DNA of 64,000 nt from Elysia crispata (Eukaryota > Mollusca > Gastropoda > Plakobranchidae). A program made the translations under genes and the position numbers. Location of the stretch: assembly GCA_033675545.1 (NCBI GenBank), contig JAWDGP010003841.1, positions 125,001 through 189,000 on the forward strand, read 5' to 3'. This document shows, one piece after another, positions 12,026 through 24,890 of this stretch. Each line of letters begins with the position of its first letter. Within the stretch, counting starts at the first letter, position 1. The notes beneath the pieces were generated by a model that saw only the letters and a program-made list of their open reading frames with translations, searched no databases and was not told the DNA's origin.

Positions 12026-15000
12026 TTTTTTGGGGGGGTATCCTTTTACAGATTTCATACTATCTATACAGAATAAATTCAAAGTCACGCAGAAATATTC
12101 TTAGCGATATGCCTATTTTCAACGGTATTTGTAAAGCTTCTATTGCAGCAATTAGGCTTGGTCTTAGTCTATAGCGTGAGTTACATCTTTCATGATTCAA
12201 GATATAGATTAAACTATCGATCTTGGGTTAGAATCAATATACCCTTGGCTTTCACAGGTTCAGTTTGAATAGAGGAAATATAGAACACATGTGCCTTGAT
12301 TTCGAACCTCAACGTTAATCGACCACCTTTCTTTTAAAATTTAGAGAAGACATTATGATTTTGTTTTTTACAAAACTCGAATCAAAGTAAATTTCTCAAT
12401 GTGAAAAGAACATGCGTAACTCATTCAAGCGAATTTTTATTTTCTTATCAATAATAATTTATGTGCTTACTGAATGGTTCGACCTCAATATTTCATCCAA
12501 TGATAATATTATTTTTCTGTCTCATTCTCTGCACACCTCCCTCAAAGTAGACGCTTCGCCTTGATGGAAAAAAAAAACTGCCGTAACTAGTTCACCGAGT
12601 TAGATCTAGATATAGATTTTGGATCTTGTCGTGAAATAATCGTTAAAAGTTGAACTTATCGATATTAATCCTTACCATAATTTAAGAATACAGTGTATTA
12701 GTATAATGTTTTGTTGTTGTTGTTTTTTCCCATAGAAAAGAATCAGATCTTGTCTTTTATTGAAATTTATGTGAAATGCGAATGCGGAAGTGCAAAGCCC
12801 ATGGCCTACTGCTAGGTAACTTTCATCATGGATGCCTAATTACGGCAGCTCTCGTCACGTCGGCTCAGTGAATAATTGCAGCTCCTCTTTTTTTGCGTTT
12901 TTAATTTTTTTTTTTCCCCCCCCCTCCCCCCCCCACGCTCTCTCGCTCACTGCAACTGTGTTGTCAAAAGAACGAGGAGTAAAACATTTCTCTTATTCTG
13001 TTGTTGTTTTTGGTTTTTCGGCTGTGGTTTATAGAATCAGTTCCTGCTAGTTACCGACAGAGGATGAAACAGAAACATATTATAGATTGAATGAAGTTAA
13101 GAGGTTCGTTCAGTCCACATTTGAGCTATACGTACTTTGAAAAATTATATCAAAACGTAAAACTGGTCGGTTATTTTTTTACACTAGATTTTTTTTTTAA
13201 AGTTTGCTCTTCTTTTATTTGAAAGAAAAGAATTTGTTAGTCATGTCTTTTTTTTTTTTTTTTTAAGAAATCTTTCTCCGTGAGTTAACAAATAAATTAT
13301 GTTCGTTCGCAGATATTAAAGTTAAGAGATGAAACATTTTACCACCTTGTTTAAAGTGTTCTAGACCGAAAAGTTTCTCTGGCATCGCTCCTGGATTTTC
13401 CCGGTGTCCTCTGATCAATTCTGAAAACGCTCAGCTTATAAACAGGTTGAGAGGTGAGAGAAATAACTGCTCGTGTTTTAATACACCTGTGCGTGTGTAA
13501 ACGCCTCCAATCACGCGAAGTTAAAAATTGATTTACCATAATGGCTTCAGGGCTCAAACTTTTTATCGTCTTTAGTTGTTTTAACTGGCGATTTAGTGAA
13601 TTGGAAAAACGTGTTCAGGCAGCCACTATCGACACAAAAGTTGAATTGAGATTGGTTGATGATTTATCCAAAGCAGAGTTCAGCAATTAACATGGCCCTC
13701 AAGAGCAAGTGCTAAGCAATTCCTAAAACTTTTAAAACCTGTTTACATTATCTTTAAAACATCGCATAAATTAATTTTTGAGGGTCTTTAATAGCCTGTC
13801 GAAGAAAACGTTTGAGACAATTTGCAACGTTTCGTTCAAACAATTTCACTAAACGTTGTGGAAATAGCTTTGAAAAGGTTAACTCTAACGTTAACCTAAG
13901 CGTGCTGTTGAAGAAATAATTGTTAGAATAACGCTCAACTCTGCTTATTGAATGATTTCCCAAACATGACCAGTGCTCAATTAATCATGGACAGAAGTTA
14001 GGCTGCGCTTTCTTGACGTCAATTTCCGGTGGGTTTAAGAGAAGATAACTCTTCTGCAGTTACCAATGTCTAAAAAAAAAAACTCAATAAAAGCGCCAAA
14101 TCACCTAGAAGTCGCCTAGGATCTAATTTTCTCGTTTCAACCTTAGATGCCGTGACAGAATAATAAATGTCTCCGTAATTGTGAGGAAGGTTTAAACTTT
14201 ATTTCATGATTATTGGCGCGCGTTCATGTGTTAAGTTGGACAACTTAAATCTAGCCGCTTTACGTCTCATCCAGATTGCTTTAATAAATAAAATTGTTCA
14301 CACTTTAATTATAACAGTTAACTTTGCTAATGTTTCAATTATCTCCCGGAGTTTGTTGAAAGATTTAGTTGATTGCAATAAATCGAATTCTTTTCGTGAC
14401 TTGTTGCAAATGCGATTTTATGCGTTTGAAATAATAGTTATTTTATTTTATTGCCAGGAACTTTCTATGATTTCAGGAACATCTTTAATTTAGCAAAGAT
14501 GAGCATCAACTATTAAATTATTGAGTTTTAAGGAGGGTTTGTAAGATACATAAGTGTTTGCACCTGCTTTGTAGAGAGATGCCACAAACGTCTTTTTCTC
14601 TTAACATAACGCCAGATTTCACATTAATGCTCAGTCCAAAATGGTATTTTATCTTGGCTACACAGATACCAGTAACGTCAGTGCGACTGAAGCTTTGGCT
14701 TCTGCTGTCGAGTAGATGAAAAACCTGGCAGACACGTCTGTATAGACACGTCTACTTCATAAATGCCAAGGAGGGGCAGATAGACAAACGGATAAATAGG
14801 TATTTAGATGAATACACAGAGAAACAGACAGACAATTAACTGGTAGGTAAATTGGTAGATAGCATAATATGAAATATTCTTTTTATTCATCACAATGTGG
14901 TGTAAGCTAACAGATTATATAGACGATGAGGTAACGTAGTGTAGATAGCTTTAATTCTATTTAACTATCTGTTTTAATCAGGATTAATAATCTAGCAATA

Positions 15001-15586
15001 CGATAACCCAATACCCCCGCTCCTATCGCACATTCTTTCTCTTTTAATTTTACCTTCAACACGATTTAATACGGGCGCACAGTCAGACACAATAACCTAG
15101 CACTACCTACTAGCAGGCTCATGTGGAAAATAAACCTTAATTTATGTGCACAGGATGGGCATATCTTAGATCAAACAAAGATGGAGCGATCTTATTTCCA
15201 TTATCATTGCTGTATTACCGCAATCATGTAAAAAGTTAAACAATTTTAGAAAGCGATGCTATTTACACGACGAAGAATGGCTAGAAGAACTGGCTAAGTT
15301 CAGAACAGTTTTATTCAATTTTCATTCTTGAACTTTGTAGACTGCAAACAAATTTCTCACGCAAAGATCAAGCATTGCGGGTGTATGATCTCTTACACTT
15401 GGTTTTTTATTTCTAATTAACTTAACTGAGTATATTAAAAGTCGATACTATTTCAATCATTATTATAATTCGAGCATTATTAGTTACTTTTATATCAGCT
15501 TCCTGGCTTAGACCAAGCTTTGGGCTTCAGCGTTTCCTTGTTTGACAACTCTTTTTCTTTCTGTTTCTATATCTATCTACATGTAT
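12026..15586. other. Gene-poor stretch
   Basis: No coding exon recognised on either strand. It holds homopolymer T and C tracts near 12900, a full CRE palindrome TGACGTCA at 14014-14021, and a degenerate tract of GATAGACA-like words near 14780-14870. Confidence 0.5.
14014..14021. promoter_or_regulatory. CRE palindrome
   Basis: TGACGTCA, the full CREB/ATF consensus. No gene start was recognised next to it, so it may be chance. Confidence 0.25.

Positions 15587-15682
<96 letters not shown>
15587..15682. repeat. (CT)n microsatellite
   Basis: About 95 bases of nearly pure CT. Confidence 0.95.
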
Positions 15683-15684
<2 letters not shown>

Positions 15685-18073
15685 GTTCCTCCCTCTTTCC
15701 ATCATATCCACAGCAACGAAGTCAAGTCACTTCCTCTGCCCATCTATCTCCTTTCTCATTAAAAAAATAATTATTTTTTTCACTTCTCACGATCTTAACA
15801 AAAAAAAAAAGCAACAGCGACAGGAAGGTAAGAGACAGAAGTAAAAAAGCGAACCACTTACACATCTCTATATTTTTTTTCGTAACTTTTAATGCCATAA
15901 AAGTTTTCTTGGATATAAAAACCTGAAAGCATTTTACATGGCAGAAAAAAATAGTAAAAACTCATCTCCCTACCAGCATAAGATATTACACGTATAGTGT
16001 GTGTAAAACATGGATGTAGAGAAGAGTTAAAGATTTCTATATCATTATAAGATTGAAACCTTAACTCTGCATTTCTTAAATCTGTTTGCTATGTCATAAT
16101 CACAAATATATGCATTGATATCTGTGTGTAGGTAAAATAATAAAGTTTTAAGATGAACTACCCAAGTAAATTCATATTATTTACAACTGAACATAAAAGT
16201 AATCAACATTTTTCATTGCAAATTTTGGGCATATAAAAGGATATCATTGCTAAATGCACGTATGGCTTTCCACCAGCAAACCTGTCAAAAACTTGAGTCA
16301 GTGGGCAGAACACATGTCTTCTAGATGCCATCGAGAGCTCAGTGAAAAAAAAAAAATTCAGCAGGCTGTCTGACGTGTCTTGTAAATTTCAGTTCTAGTT
16401 AGGTGGATGGCATGGAACACACTGTCTGGCTGAGATAGACATTGGTTTTGTTTCATGAACTGCTGCTCTTGAATAGCAGGAAAATTGGTCGTGACCAGGG
16501 CACAAAACTCCGTCATTCAACAGCATGATAACTTTAAAACGCTCAACAAAAACTTTTTTTTTAAATAAGAATAACGAAACCTGATATAAAGTGAAAAAAA
16601 AGTTATAAAAACTATAGTTGAAATGCACTTGGTGTTGGAAATGTTCATTTTTAAAACATCAGTATCTTTTTTTTTTCAGAGCCAGACTAACCACTGTTTT
16701 CGACTCACAAAGAATACAAAGTCAATACAGGCACACATGTTTCGTGGTAAGTGTTCTAACCCCTCAGTCATACATCATGCAAGATGACTTATTTCAATTT
16801 CTCTTTCGTGCTTTCGTTTCAAAATTTCAAAAGATCTAATCATTTCCTCAGAGAATAGGGAAAATCCACTAACTCTGTATTTTCCAAATTTATTTTAAGA
16901 TCTTTTTAAACACATATAAGGCAACTTGCGATTACCTCAAAAAGGGCACGATGGTGCACTGCCTTTCAGAAATTCATAGGTGCGCATTTATTTGAACTTA
17001 CGTGATGAAGAACTTTAAAAAAGATCTATAAATAGCTTTGGATGCTACACGATTCGCCAACTATTCTTATTAGATAAATATCTGTGGTCTGCTTCCGCCA
17101 TTGCAATGTTGGTTTTAAATAGAAGTTGTTTTTTTTTCTAAATACTCAAACTTTCTTGATATGAATTTTATCACACCAGATCTGTTAGGACTATTGAAAA
17201 AACAGAAATTCTGCCCACTGCTTCAATATACACTTCCATGAACGCATTCAACAAAACCTTGGTCTCCACAAAAAGGCACAAATATACTCTAAGAAGTCTA
17301 TATTTTCTTGTATAAAATAAGCCATTCATTTTTTTTTCATAAGAAACGGCATCAGATCCACAAGCTGATACAGTAAACAATATTATTCATCAATAAACCA
17401 TTTTTAGCGTTGTAACTTGCTCGTTCCGTAAATATATAATTTCAGTTTGATTTTCCAAGATAAGTTCAATAACTAGACATAAAAAAAAAACATGAATAAA
17501 ATATTTTATTTAAAGTTATGCAAAAGAATCTCTTGAAAAAAAATGTTACCCTTCATACCCCTAAAATAAAACAACAAAAAAAACCGAACTTATAAAATTA
17601 AAGAAGAAAAAAAAAGTCTCAGAAGTAAAAGCAATGCCTATAGTCTAAATCTTATAAAATGAGATAAATATTAACTGGCACAAATCAATGCAAACTCAAG
17701 TAGAAGAATTAAAATTTGATATTAAAGTAAGCTTGAGATTTAAAGATAAATATGCAAAAATAACAGAAGTTATACTAAATGTTTAAGAACCAAGATGCAT
17801 ATATAATTTAGAGACAAGTCCATAGGAGAACAGTCTGGGTATGAATGGCTAACATATAACGGCTCTATTAACGGTGCCTTTATCGGTAAAATTTCACTAA
17901 ATTTTCTATCTTATTTTCCTTTGCACAATCATACATGTTTGTTAATGATCACCACACAGTGATATATCTTGCATTCTCTGGTCCACAAAACATATGGCCG
18001 AATGTTGGTATTGGGTTAGAGAAAGACTTTAATAACTTAGCTGCATCAATATGTCCTTTTATGATTGATTGAT
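15683..18073. other. AT-rich stretch, no firm gene
   Basis: Mostly AT-rich sequence. It contains an exon-like segment at 16680-16746. On the minus strand the lower part (about 17500-18073) may be the 3' UTR of the ADF-H gene; a minus-strand AATAAA lies near 17505. Confidence 0.4.
16680..16746 (+). other. Exon-like segment between strong splice signals
   Basis: A run of T ending CAG at 16678-16679 is followed by 67 bases and the donor GTG|GTAAGT. Two of three frames are open. I found no neighbouring exons that join it, so it may belong to a non-coding transcript or be a decoy. Confidence 0.25.
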
Positions 18074-18151
18074 TCATTGAATTTTTTCTATGAATTGTTC
18101 ACCAAGGGCAACAATCTCAGGGCTTCCAGCTGCTGTCCCTGAAGTAAGGTC
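18074..18151 (-). CDS. Candidate last exon of the tandem ADF-H gene
   Basis: On the minus strand this encodes a plausible C-terminal tail (SGTAAGSPEIVALGEQFIEK, then IQ and a stop). An AAG|GAC acceptor gives the phase 0 needed after the exon ending at 21049, but its polypyrimidine tract is poor. The open frame, with VLNNVKD just upstream, resembles the start of exon 3 of the same gene and begins before any AG. The true boundary is unsettled. A TTCTAATC branch-point-like word lies about 40 bases upstream. Confidence 0.3.
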   Translation of the reverse strand, partial: DLTSGTAAGSPEIVALGEQFIEKIQ

Positions 18152-20110
18152 CTTCACATTATTAAGAACATTGATGTCACAATTTGATTAGAACTCGTCC
18201 ACACTGAACAAAGTTATGAACTTTCCCTCCATCAAAACAAAAATATTTCCCTGTTCTTTTGAACACCTTACTTCTCTTTAAAAAAAAAAAAAACTTGGAA
18301 AATTTAACTTTAGTCATTACATTTTCCATAGCAGGTATAAGAAGAATGGAGATATGCATCAATAATATTATAATTAACCATCTTGAAATCTGCATTTCAT
18401 AGCATCAATCATGTGAAATCTTGTACGAAAAAGGTTAACTTTATTAGATGCTCTCATTCATAAATCATTCAAACAAGAAAAATAATGCTTCTTTACCTAA
18501 TTGCACATTTCTAAAATCAATATTGTTCATAATGACTTTTATGTCAACAATTTTTATCATTCTTTTGTTTAAAGGAAGACAGGAGAAAAAAAAGGCTAAA
18601 ATTTCCTTGATATTACACGTTCAAGGATAACATGGTAAGGTAAAGTATCTTTATGAAAAGATTGATATGCGGGTACGTATTTTGAAAGATATGCATATAT
18701 GTGCTTGAGAATAATAAAGAAAATCAGATTAATTAAGAGTTATACAGTCGTATAAATAAAAAGATATATATGAACATTGTTCAGGTAACCTTACAAAACA
18801 TGAGGCAGGAACAATCGGTGTAAATAAAAAAAAAAAAAATGCAGCAAACTTAGTGAAGCAGTTTATGTAATAATAAACAGAGTTAATTTTCACCTCAAAA
18901 AAAAAATAAAAGCAAAATTTAAACATATGGTCAGGGATTTCAAAATATGGTCCCTTGAAATTTGAATTACATTAGCCCAGAAAAAATCTGTTTGTTTTAT
19001 TCATGGCCAGAAAAATTTTAGCTGTTAATCAAAAGACATAGAAAGAAGCATAAAATTAAAAATACAAGCAACCAAATTTGTTCCCAGCAATCTGAATTGA
19101 GGATTTGAGCAGTCTTAAACTTAGGGAATGGAAAAAAGAGAATCAAAGTCCCGTCCTTGGAGAAAAAAACAATAGTGTAATAGTGTAAAGCAAAATTTGC
19201 AGCATTCTCAGTGCATTCTTCTCATGAGATTTGTTTGTGGTGTGAGGGGTTAATGGACCAATCATAGAAATGAAAAAGAACATCATGATTTGATGCTGGT
19301 CATTTATAACTATGGCATTGAGAAAACTATCTATATATGTGTATGGACAAATACATTCACCATTTATAACGTAATCTTTTGTAAGTGTTTGATTTGCTTT
19401 CACAAAATGCAAGGTACTTACAAAATATGTAATAAATAGAGATAATATGGAAGATAATGAGCAATAAGAGAAAATTGAATTTGGTCCATAAACAAATTCT
19501 TGACAAAAAAAAGTCTCACAAGTAACCTTGTATATAAAAATAAATTTAAAAAAAAAAGGGTTATGAAACATTTTATGTTCTATAAATAACTTACAGCACC
19601 TTCTCATATTCTGTACTCAGTCAAACAACCACTGCACTTTACATGTAGAGGAAACAATAGAATTTCTAATTTAAAAGAATCTCTGGGAAAAAAAACCTTC
19701 ACATGTAACCATTTTGAGCCCTGAGCTATACATTCATCATTTCTTACCATTAACACACTGCAAGGCTGAGTAAGAAAACATAAATATAAATGCTATCATA
19801 TGTAAGAGTTTTAACACATCAATCATGGAGCAATTGACATATTTGTAACCAACTGTTGCTGTTATAAGGATGCTAAACGTTATCAGCTTTTGCTGGTTAT
19901 GGTCCAGTCTCAACAGTGTACATGCAATGTGACACAGAACAGGTGTATCAAACTGATTTTGGGAGTCCTCTGACATCATGAAGATTTTAAAAAAGCATGT
20001 ATGGTAAAAAAAAAAAATTCTTGAGACTATTTCCTTGACACCTTGACACCTATACACATTATTAGAAAAAACAAAGAGTAAAAGGAAAGAGAGATGTTGG
20101 GAGCTAACAA

Positions 20111-20247
<137 letters not shown>

Positions 20248-21048
20248 TGATGTGCTTTCTTAAATTTGCGGCAAAAAATTTTGATTATGTCAGAAAAAAT
20301 TAAAATAGACATATGACCTAAATCTCAAGAAAAAAAATTTGATTTATTTTAAATATGTAAATATATATATATATATATTGTAGGAGTCAATATTACAGTG
20401 CGAGAAGTTGGAAGATCTTTCATTTGCTTGAGTTTGACATAAATTATACTGGCAAGAAAACAAAATATTTGTAAAAGAGCTAAAATTGAATTAAACATAA
20501 ATAAAATGTACAAAAAATTGCAGCTGTAACCACATATAAAGAATATAAAAGCGCCGGGCATATGATATAGCACTCGTCTTTGTTTCAGTCACAGTTTTGA
20601 TGTGTCATCAAGTTTTCAGCGGGATCCCTGTTGTTTGATCTGAGAAAAATTCATACGCAAAGATTCTCATTAGTAAAGTACTTATATAGTGTAAAATATT
20701 TTTAACCGAGGGTTTATTGTGTTGCCGTTTACAAGAATATTTCTAATGAATGCAAAGGTAAAAGAAAGCTTTTAAGAGAGCAATTTTAGAAACAAAAAAA
20801 TAAATCGAAGTTTTAATACTGCGCTCATTCCACCAAACAGTTGAAAGTGTTTGACAAAAGTTCCGTGGCGAGTCAGTAGTAGCTACTAAAGACTGCCAAA
20901 ACTTGAGGAACTGCTTCTTGGTTTTTAACCAGCATCAGTTTTAATCAAACCTCAAATTTGTTTTCATAATGTAGGAAATGAAGGCAAATTATAAAAAAAA
21001 AAATAATAATAATTAAAGTACACCATACAAGCTCTATAACAATCTTAC

Positions 21049-24000
21049 CTTTTCCATGATATCATTCTCATCAATATCTGACTTCTCTGTGGCAAAAATG
21101 GTCACATGAGCCGGACAGAAGATTGACTCAAACTCCCCCTTGTGTGTGATGATTTTTGCTTTTGCCATTGGTTTGACCTTTGTGCCGACCCTGTACATGG
21201 AGGAACAAGAAATGTGTAAAAGGAAAGACAAGATGTTTTTATTATCAGTATTTAGATTTAGTCTCATGAACAGTAAAAGTTTTTCAAACTAATTTACATA
21301 AGATAAAGCTAAGAAATAAGAAAACAGGGAGAATGAATCATTAAGTATCTTCGTTTACTTGGACTTAAAGCAAATATTTATTGAAAGTATACTTAAAAAA
21401 TCCCTTTTCATTTCTAACTTGATTCTCACTTTTAACATTTTTCAGGGCTGGGAAGAGCAAAAGTGATGCTCACATAAGAGATTGAACTTAATTCCTCCTT
21501 ATTTATGGAAAAAAATTTACTTTCATTGTTATGATCTCCAAAATTTTGGCACCCAATGAGTATTTCCAACACCACTATGGTGGGGTTTTTTTTTCATTGT
21601 GACTAGAAATAGGATTTCGGATAATTGGAAGTCCTCTTTTATCTGAATGAATCCGCTTATTTCGAAGTCATTCGGATAAAAAAGGACTTCCAATTATCCG
21701 AAACTCGAATTATCAGAATACATAGAGAAAGAGAGTTTAAAAAAATGTGGACGACAGATCAGAAATGTCGTACAAGTGTGGACAGGGGTGGGGGTGGGCC
21801 TAGCCCCTTTCTCTCTTGTAGCCTTATTGCAGACTCTTGCCTGTAACGTAGGTGGGCAAGCACACACCAGAATCACTTGCCACGCGGGGCATATCACTAC
21901 ATGTACTTTGTTTTACTAGCCTGAAAAAGTGCTTCCACTATGTCAGAATAAAAAATATCACGCCAAAATCGGTTCGAATTAACCGGATCCCTATTTCAAA
22001 ATTCGAACTAACCGATATTTTTTAACAAAGCTTAAATGGAGAGTTATTCAGTAAAGTTAAACGACTTCGAAATATCCAAGAATTCAGACTATCCCGATCA
22101 AATTATTTGGACTCAACTGTATATTATATTCAGTCTCTTAGGAAAAAAATTAGGATTTTTCTTACTCTTACATAGCCCGAGTCTCCAGAAGGAACAAAAG
22201 CCTTAAAAATGTGCGATGTGATTATGATCAATCTATGGCTTGTTATATAAACCCTGGGATCAAAGGTCCCTTAACATCTCAGGGTCAGTTTTCTAGAATG
22301 CAAACGATACAATAATATCACCTACCAGACAATGTAAACAAATTTTACAGTGGTGATTTCATCAGCATCGGTGTGCTCATGTCTGTAGAGGCCGTACATA
22401 GGGAGTGAATCGTCCAGCCCAGCCTTCAGATCCGCCAGACTTCCCTCGCCTAGGCCCATACATGTTACGGGACCTGAGGTATGAAATTACGAGAATTTTT
22501 TTTTCATAAGTTCTAGCCTTCAATTCCAATTTAGAAATCAACTTTGAAAAGTATTTTTTTTTCTCTTTAAAACTTTTTGTTTCACATCCTCAATAAATTC
22601 TTAACCCTTTTTAGGTTAAAAGGTTCACTTCATGAGATTTTAATCATGGCAAGTCAGGTTTAAATTGAATTCAAAAACTGTTGAAAATGTAAGTCAGGTG
22701 TAGACAGCTGAAAGAAGTCGGAGAACCGAATTAAAACGTTAAATAAAATATTATGCAGTAAATGTAAATTAGGTGCACAGGCTACATATGTTGCAATAGG
22801 TAGACAAAGATATGGAAGGCTGAATTTTTTGCAGTAGATCGACAAAGATATGGAAGGCTAAATATTTTGTAGTAGGTAGACAAAGATATGGAAGGCTAGA
22901 TTTTTTGCAGTAGATCGACATGGAAGGCTAAATATTTTGCAATAGGTAGACAAAGATGTAGAAGGCTAAATATTTTGTAATAGGTAGACAAAGATGTAGA
23001 AGGCTAAATATTTTGTAATAGGTAGACAAAGATGTAGAAGGCTAAATATTTTGCAATAGGTAGACAAAGATGTAGAAGGCTAAATATTTTGCAATAGGTA
23101 GACAAAGATGTGGAAGGCTAAATATTTTGTAATAGATAGACAAAGCCTCAAAAGGTACCTTTAGGATTACAACCCTCATATCCAGCTAGCATCCAATTCG
23201 CTGAGTCCTGATCTTGTCTGATTCTGGACACAGCCTCGTAAACATCTGCCTGGACCTCCACACCAGCGCCTTTTGACGCCACTGCCGATACCGCATATTT
23301 TGCCTTCTGGTCACGTTGAGGGAGCTGCGTTTGTGTGAATCCACGCATCTGCCTGGATGAGACCTCTGATGAAGACTCAATGACTTTAGATTTTGTGAAT
23401 GCTGTCTCCATAAGCTATAAACAAAAGAAAACAGATAAATGAATCTTAATTTGGTATCTTAAGACCAAAGGCATAAATCAAAATTGACATAATTTTCCTC
23501 CACACACACTCATGATTAAGAATAACTTAATATTTGAAAAAAATATAACCAAATTGTCACAAAATCTAAAGACCCCAGAAATTGAAACATGGAAAGTCAT
23601 TCTTATGTACTGTACATTTCTGAACAAGAGTAAAACATATTTATTCAATGTAAAATTAATAAGAAAAGTTAAACTTATCTGTGAATCCTAAAGTTTACAA
23701 TAGTGGAATCAATTTCATAATTAATCACAACAAAAAAAAAAGATCTTCTTTCCTTATCATAATTCTCTGCTCAAGCATTTAGACCCGGAAGATTCCCAAA
23801 AGGTTTTAAGTCACTCAGTGTTTTTTTTTTAAATTAAAGAAAAAAAAATAAACATTGCAAGGGAGACAAAATCTTAATACTACAAATAACCATCCCACAA
23901 CATAATGTGAGCCCATTTCTTGCACCACAATATCAACAAAAAAAAATTGTCATAGAGCAGAAGACTGGCCTTAGGTAAAAAAAAATTCATTTAATATTTT

Positions 24001-24816
24001 ATGAAAATTTCAAAAATGAAAAACCCTGATCAATGTGTCATGACATCAGCAGTTTACTTGTTGACAAAACATCCAATAATAAAAAGGTCATCAAAGTGAC
24101 CAATCTTACCATCTGGATAATCTTGTCTGTGCCGAGATCCTCTGCGGAGCTGGTTGAGACCATGGCATGATAGGGGGAAAATTTGGCATCAATGCTACCT
24201 TGAACCACTCCGAACCGTCCCCTCTTAGTAAATGGAATGTTCTCTCCCATCCTTAATTGATAAAAAAACAGGCAAAAAAATTAACTGATGGCGGACGAAA
24301 AAGCTAGAATAAATCAGAAGTGAATTTGTTAATATCCATCGATTCTTAAATGTGGCCTGTAAAGAGCAAGTTCATTCACAGATTTATTTCATTTTCAAAT
24401 ACCCCCTAGGACTCCATCAGGCGCAGCAGAGCTGAGTTACGGCTGATTAGAATATCCCCTATAAATTACTACTAGACAAGTTGAGGCTTTGAAGCCGGCA
24501 AAGAAATAACTATAAAAAAAGCATATTAACAACTGAGCATGCGTGGTTTAACTTACCAATGAATATACACAAACTTGACAGTAGTCGACATATCCACCTG
24601 TGTCTCATATCTGGCCAAGCCATACAATGCTTGCGACGAGTCCATCCTGGACCCTATTTCAGAGTTGTCTGACCCTGTGACGAGCAAACTCAATACATTT
24701 GGATTTCCATCCTCATGCCCACAAAAGGCATACGTAACTTCACTTGCGTCATTCCGGACATCTGCAATGGCAGCTGCAAAGGCGGACTCATCCACAAAGC
24801 TCACCTCTGTGCTCAT
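21049..24816 (-). CDS. Protein with two tandem coactosin-like ADF-H domains
   Basis: Five coding exons: 24557-24816, 24110-24251, 23159-23414, 22326-22473 and 21049-21190. Consensus splice sites join without a phase error into 316 residues, plus a C-terminal tail not firmly located. Domain 1 is about residues 1-134. Domain 2 is about 195-316, after a Ser/Gln-rich linker. Each domain repeats the coactosin core VKFVYI[HV]W followed by [MV]G. By family, ADF-H proteins of the coactosin/drebrin-like type bind actin filaments in the cytoplasm. The first ATG (24816) lies 8 bases after an acceptor (TTTCTTTCAG), so a non-coding first exon lies upstream. Exons 1/4 both end TG|G in the core Trp, and exons 2/5 are both 142 bases, so the gene arose by internal duplication. 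A MITE lies in the intron between exons 4 and 5. Confidence 0.85.
21615..22119. mobile_element. Pogo/Tigger-like MITE, copy 1
   Basis: About 480 bases, closely similar to 49955-50439. The right end reads GAATTATTTGGACTCAACTG followed by TA; the left end is altered. Outside the left end, 21615-21649 is the reverse complement of 21664-21703, making a hairpin of about 36 bp with a short loop. No transposase is present. It lies in the intron between ADF-H exons 22326-22473 and 21049-21190. Confidence 0.7.
22785..23145. repeat. 38-bp minisatellite, about nine copies
   Basis: Units contain AATAGGTAGACAAAGATG followed by AGAAGGCTAAATATTTTG. The array lies in the ADF-H gene and stops 14 bases from the donor of exon 23159-23414. 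Confidence 0.9.
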
Positions 24817-24890
24817 GGTGCCAGCTGAAAGAAAAAAAAGTAGGCCAAATTATGGTGCCAGCTGAAAATAAAAGTAGGCCAAATTGTGGT
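24811..24890. repeat. Tandem duplication carrying a splice acceptor
   Basis: The word ATGGTGCCAGCTGAAA plus AGTAGGCCAAATT is repeated with a period of about 34 bases. On the minus strand each copy holds a TTTCAG acceptor, so two acceptors sit before the ADF-H start codon. Confidence 0.7.

Noticed and set aside
19143-19607. 154-codon minus-strand open frame
   Set aside because: AT-rich, Phe/Ile-rich, no domain, no splice or promoter context; lies in the presumed intron of the ADF-H gene.
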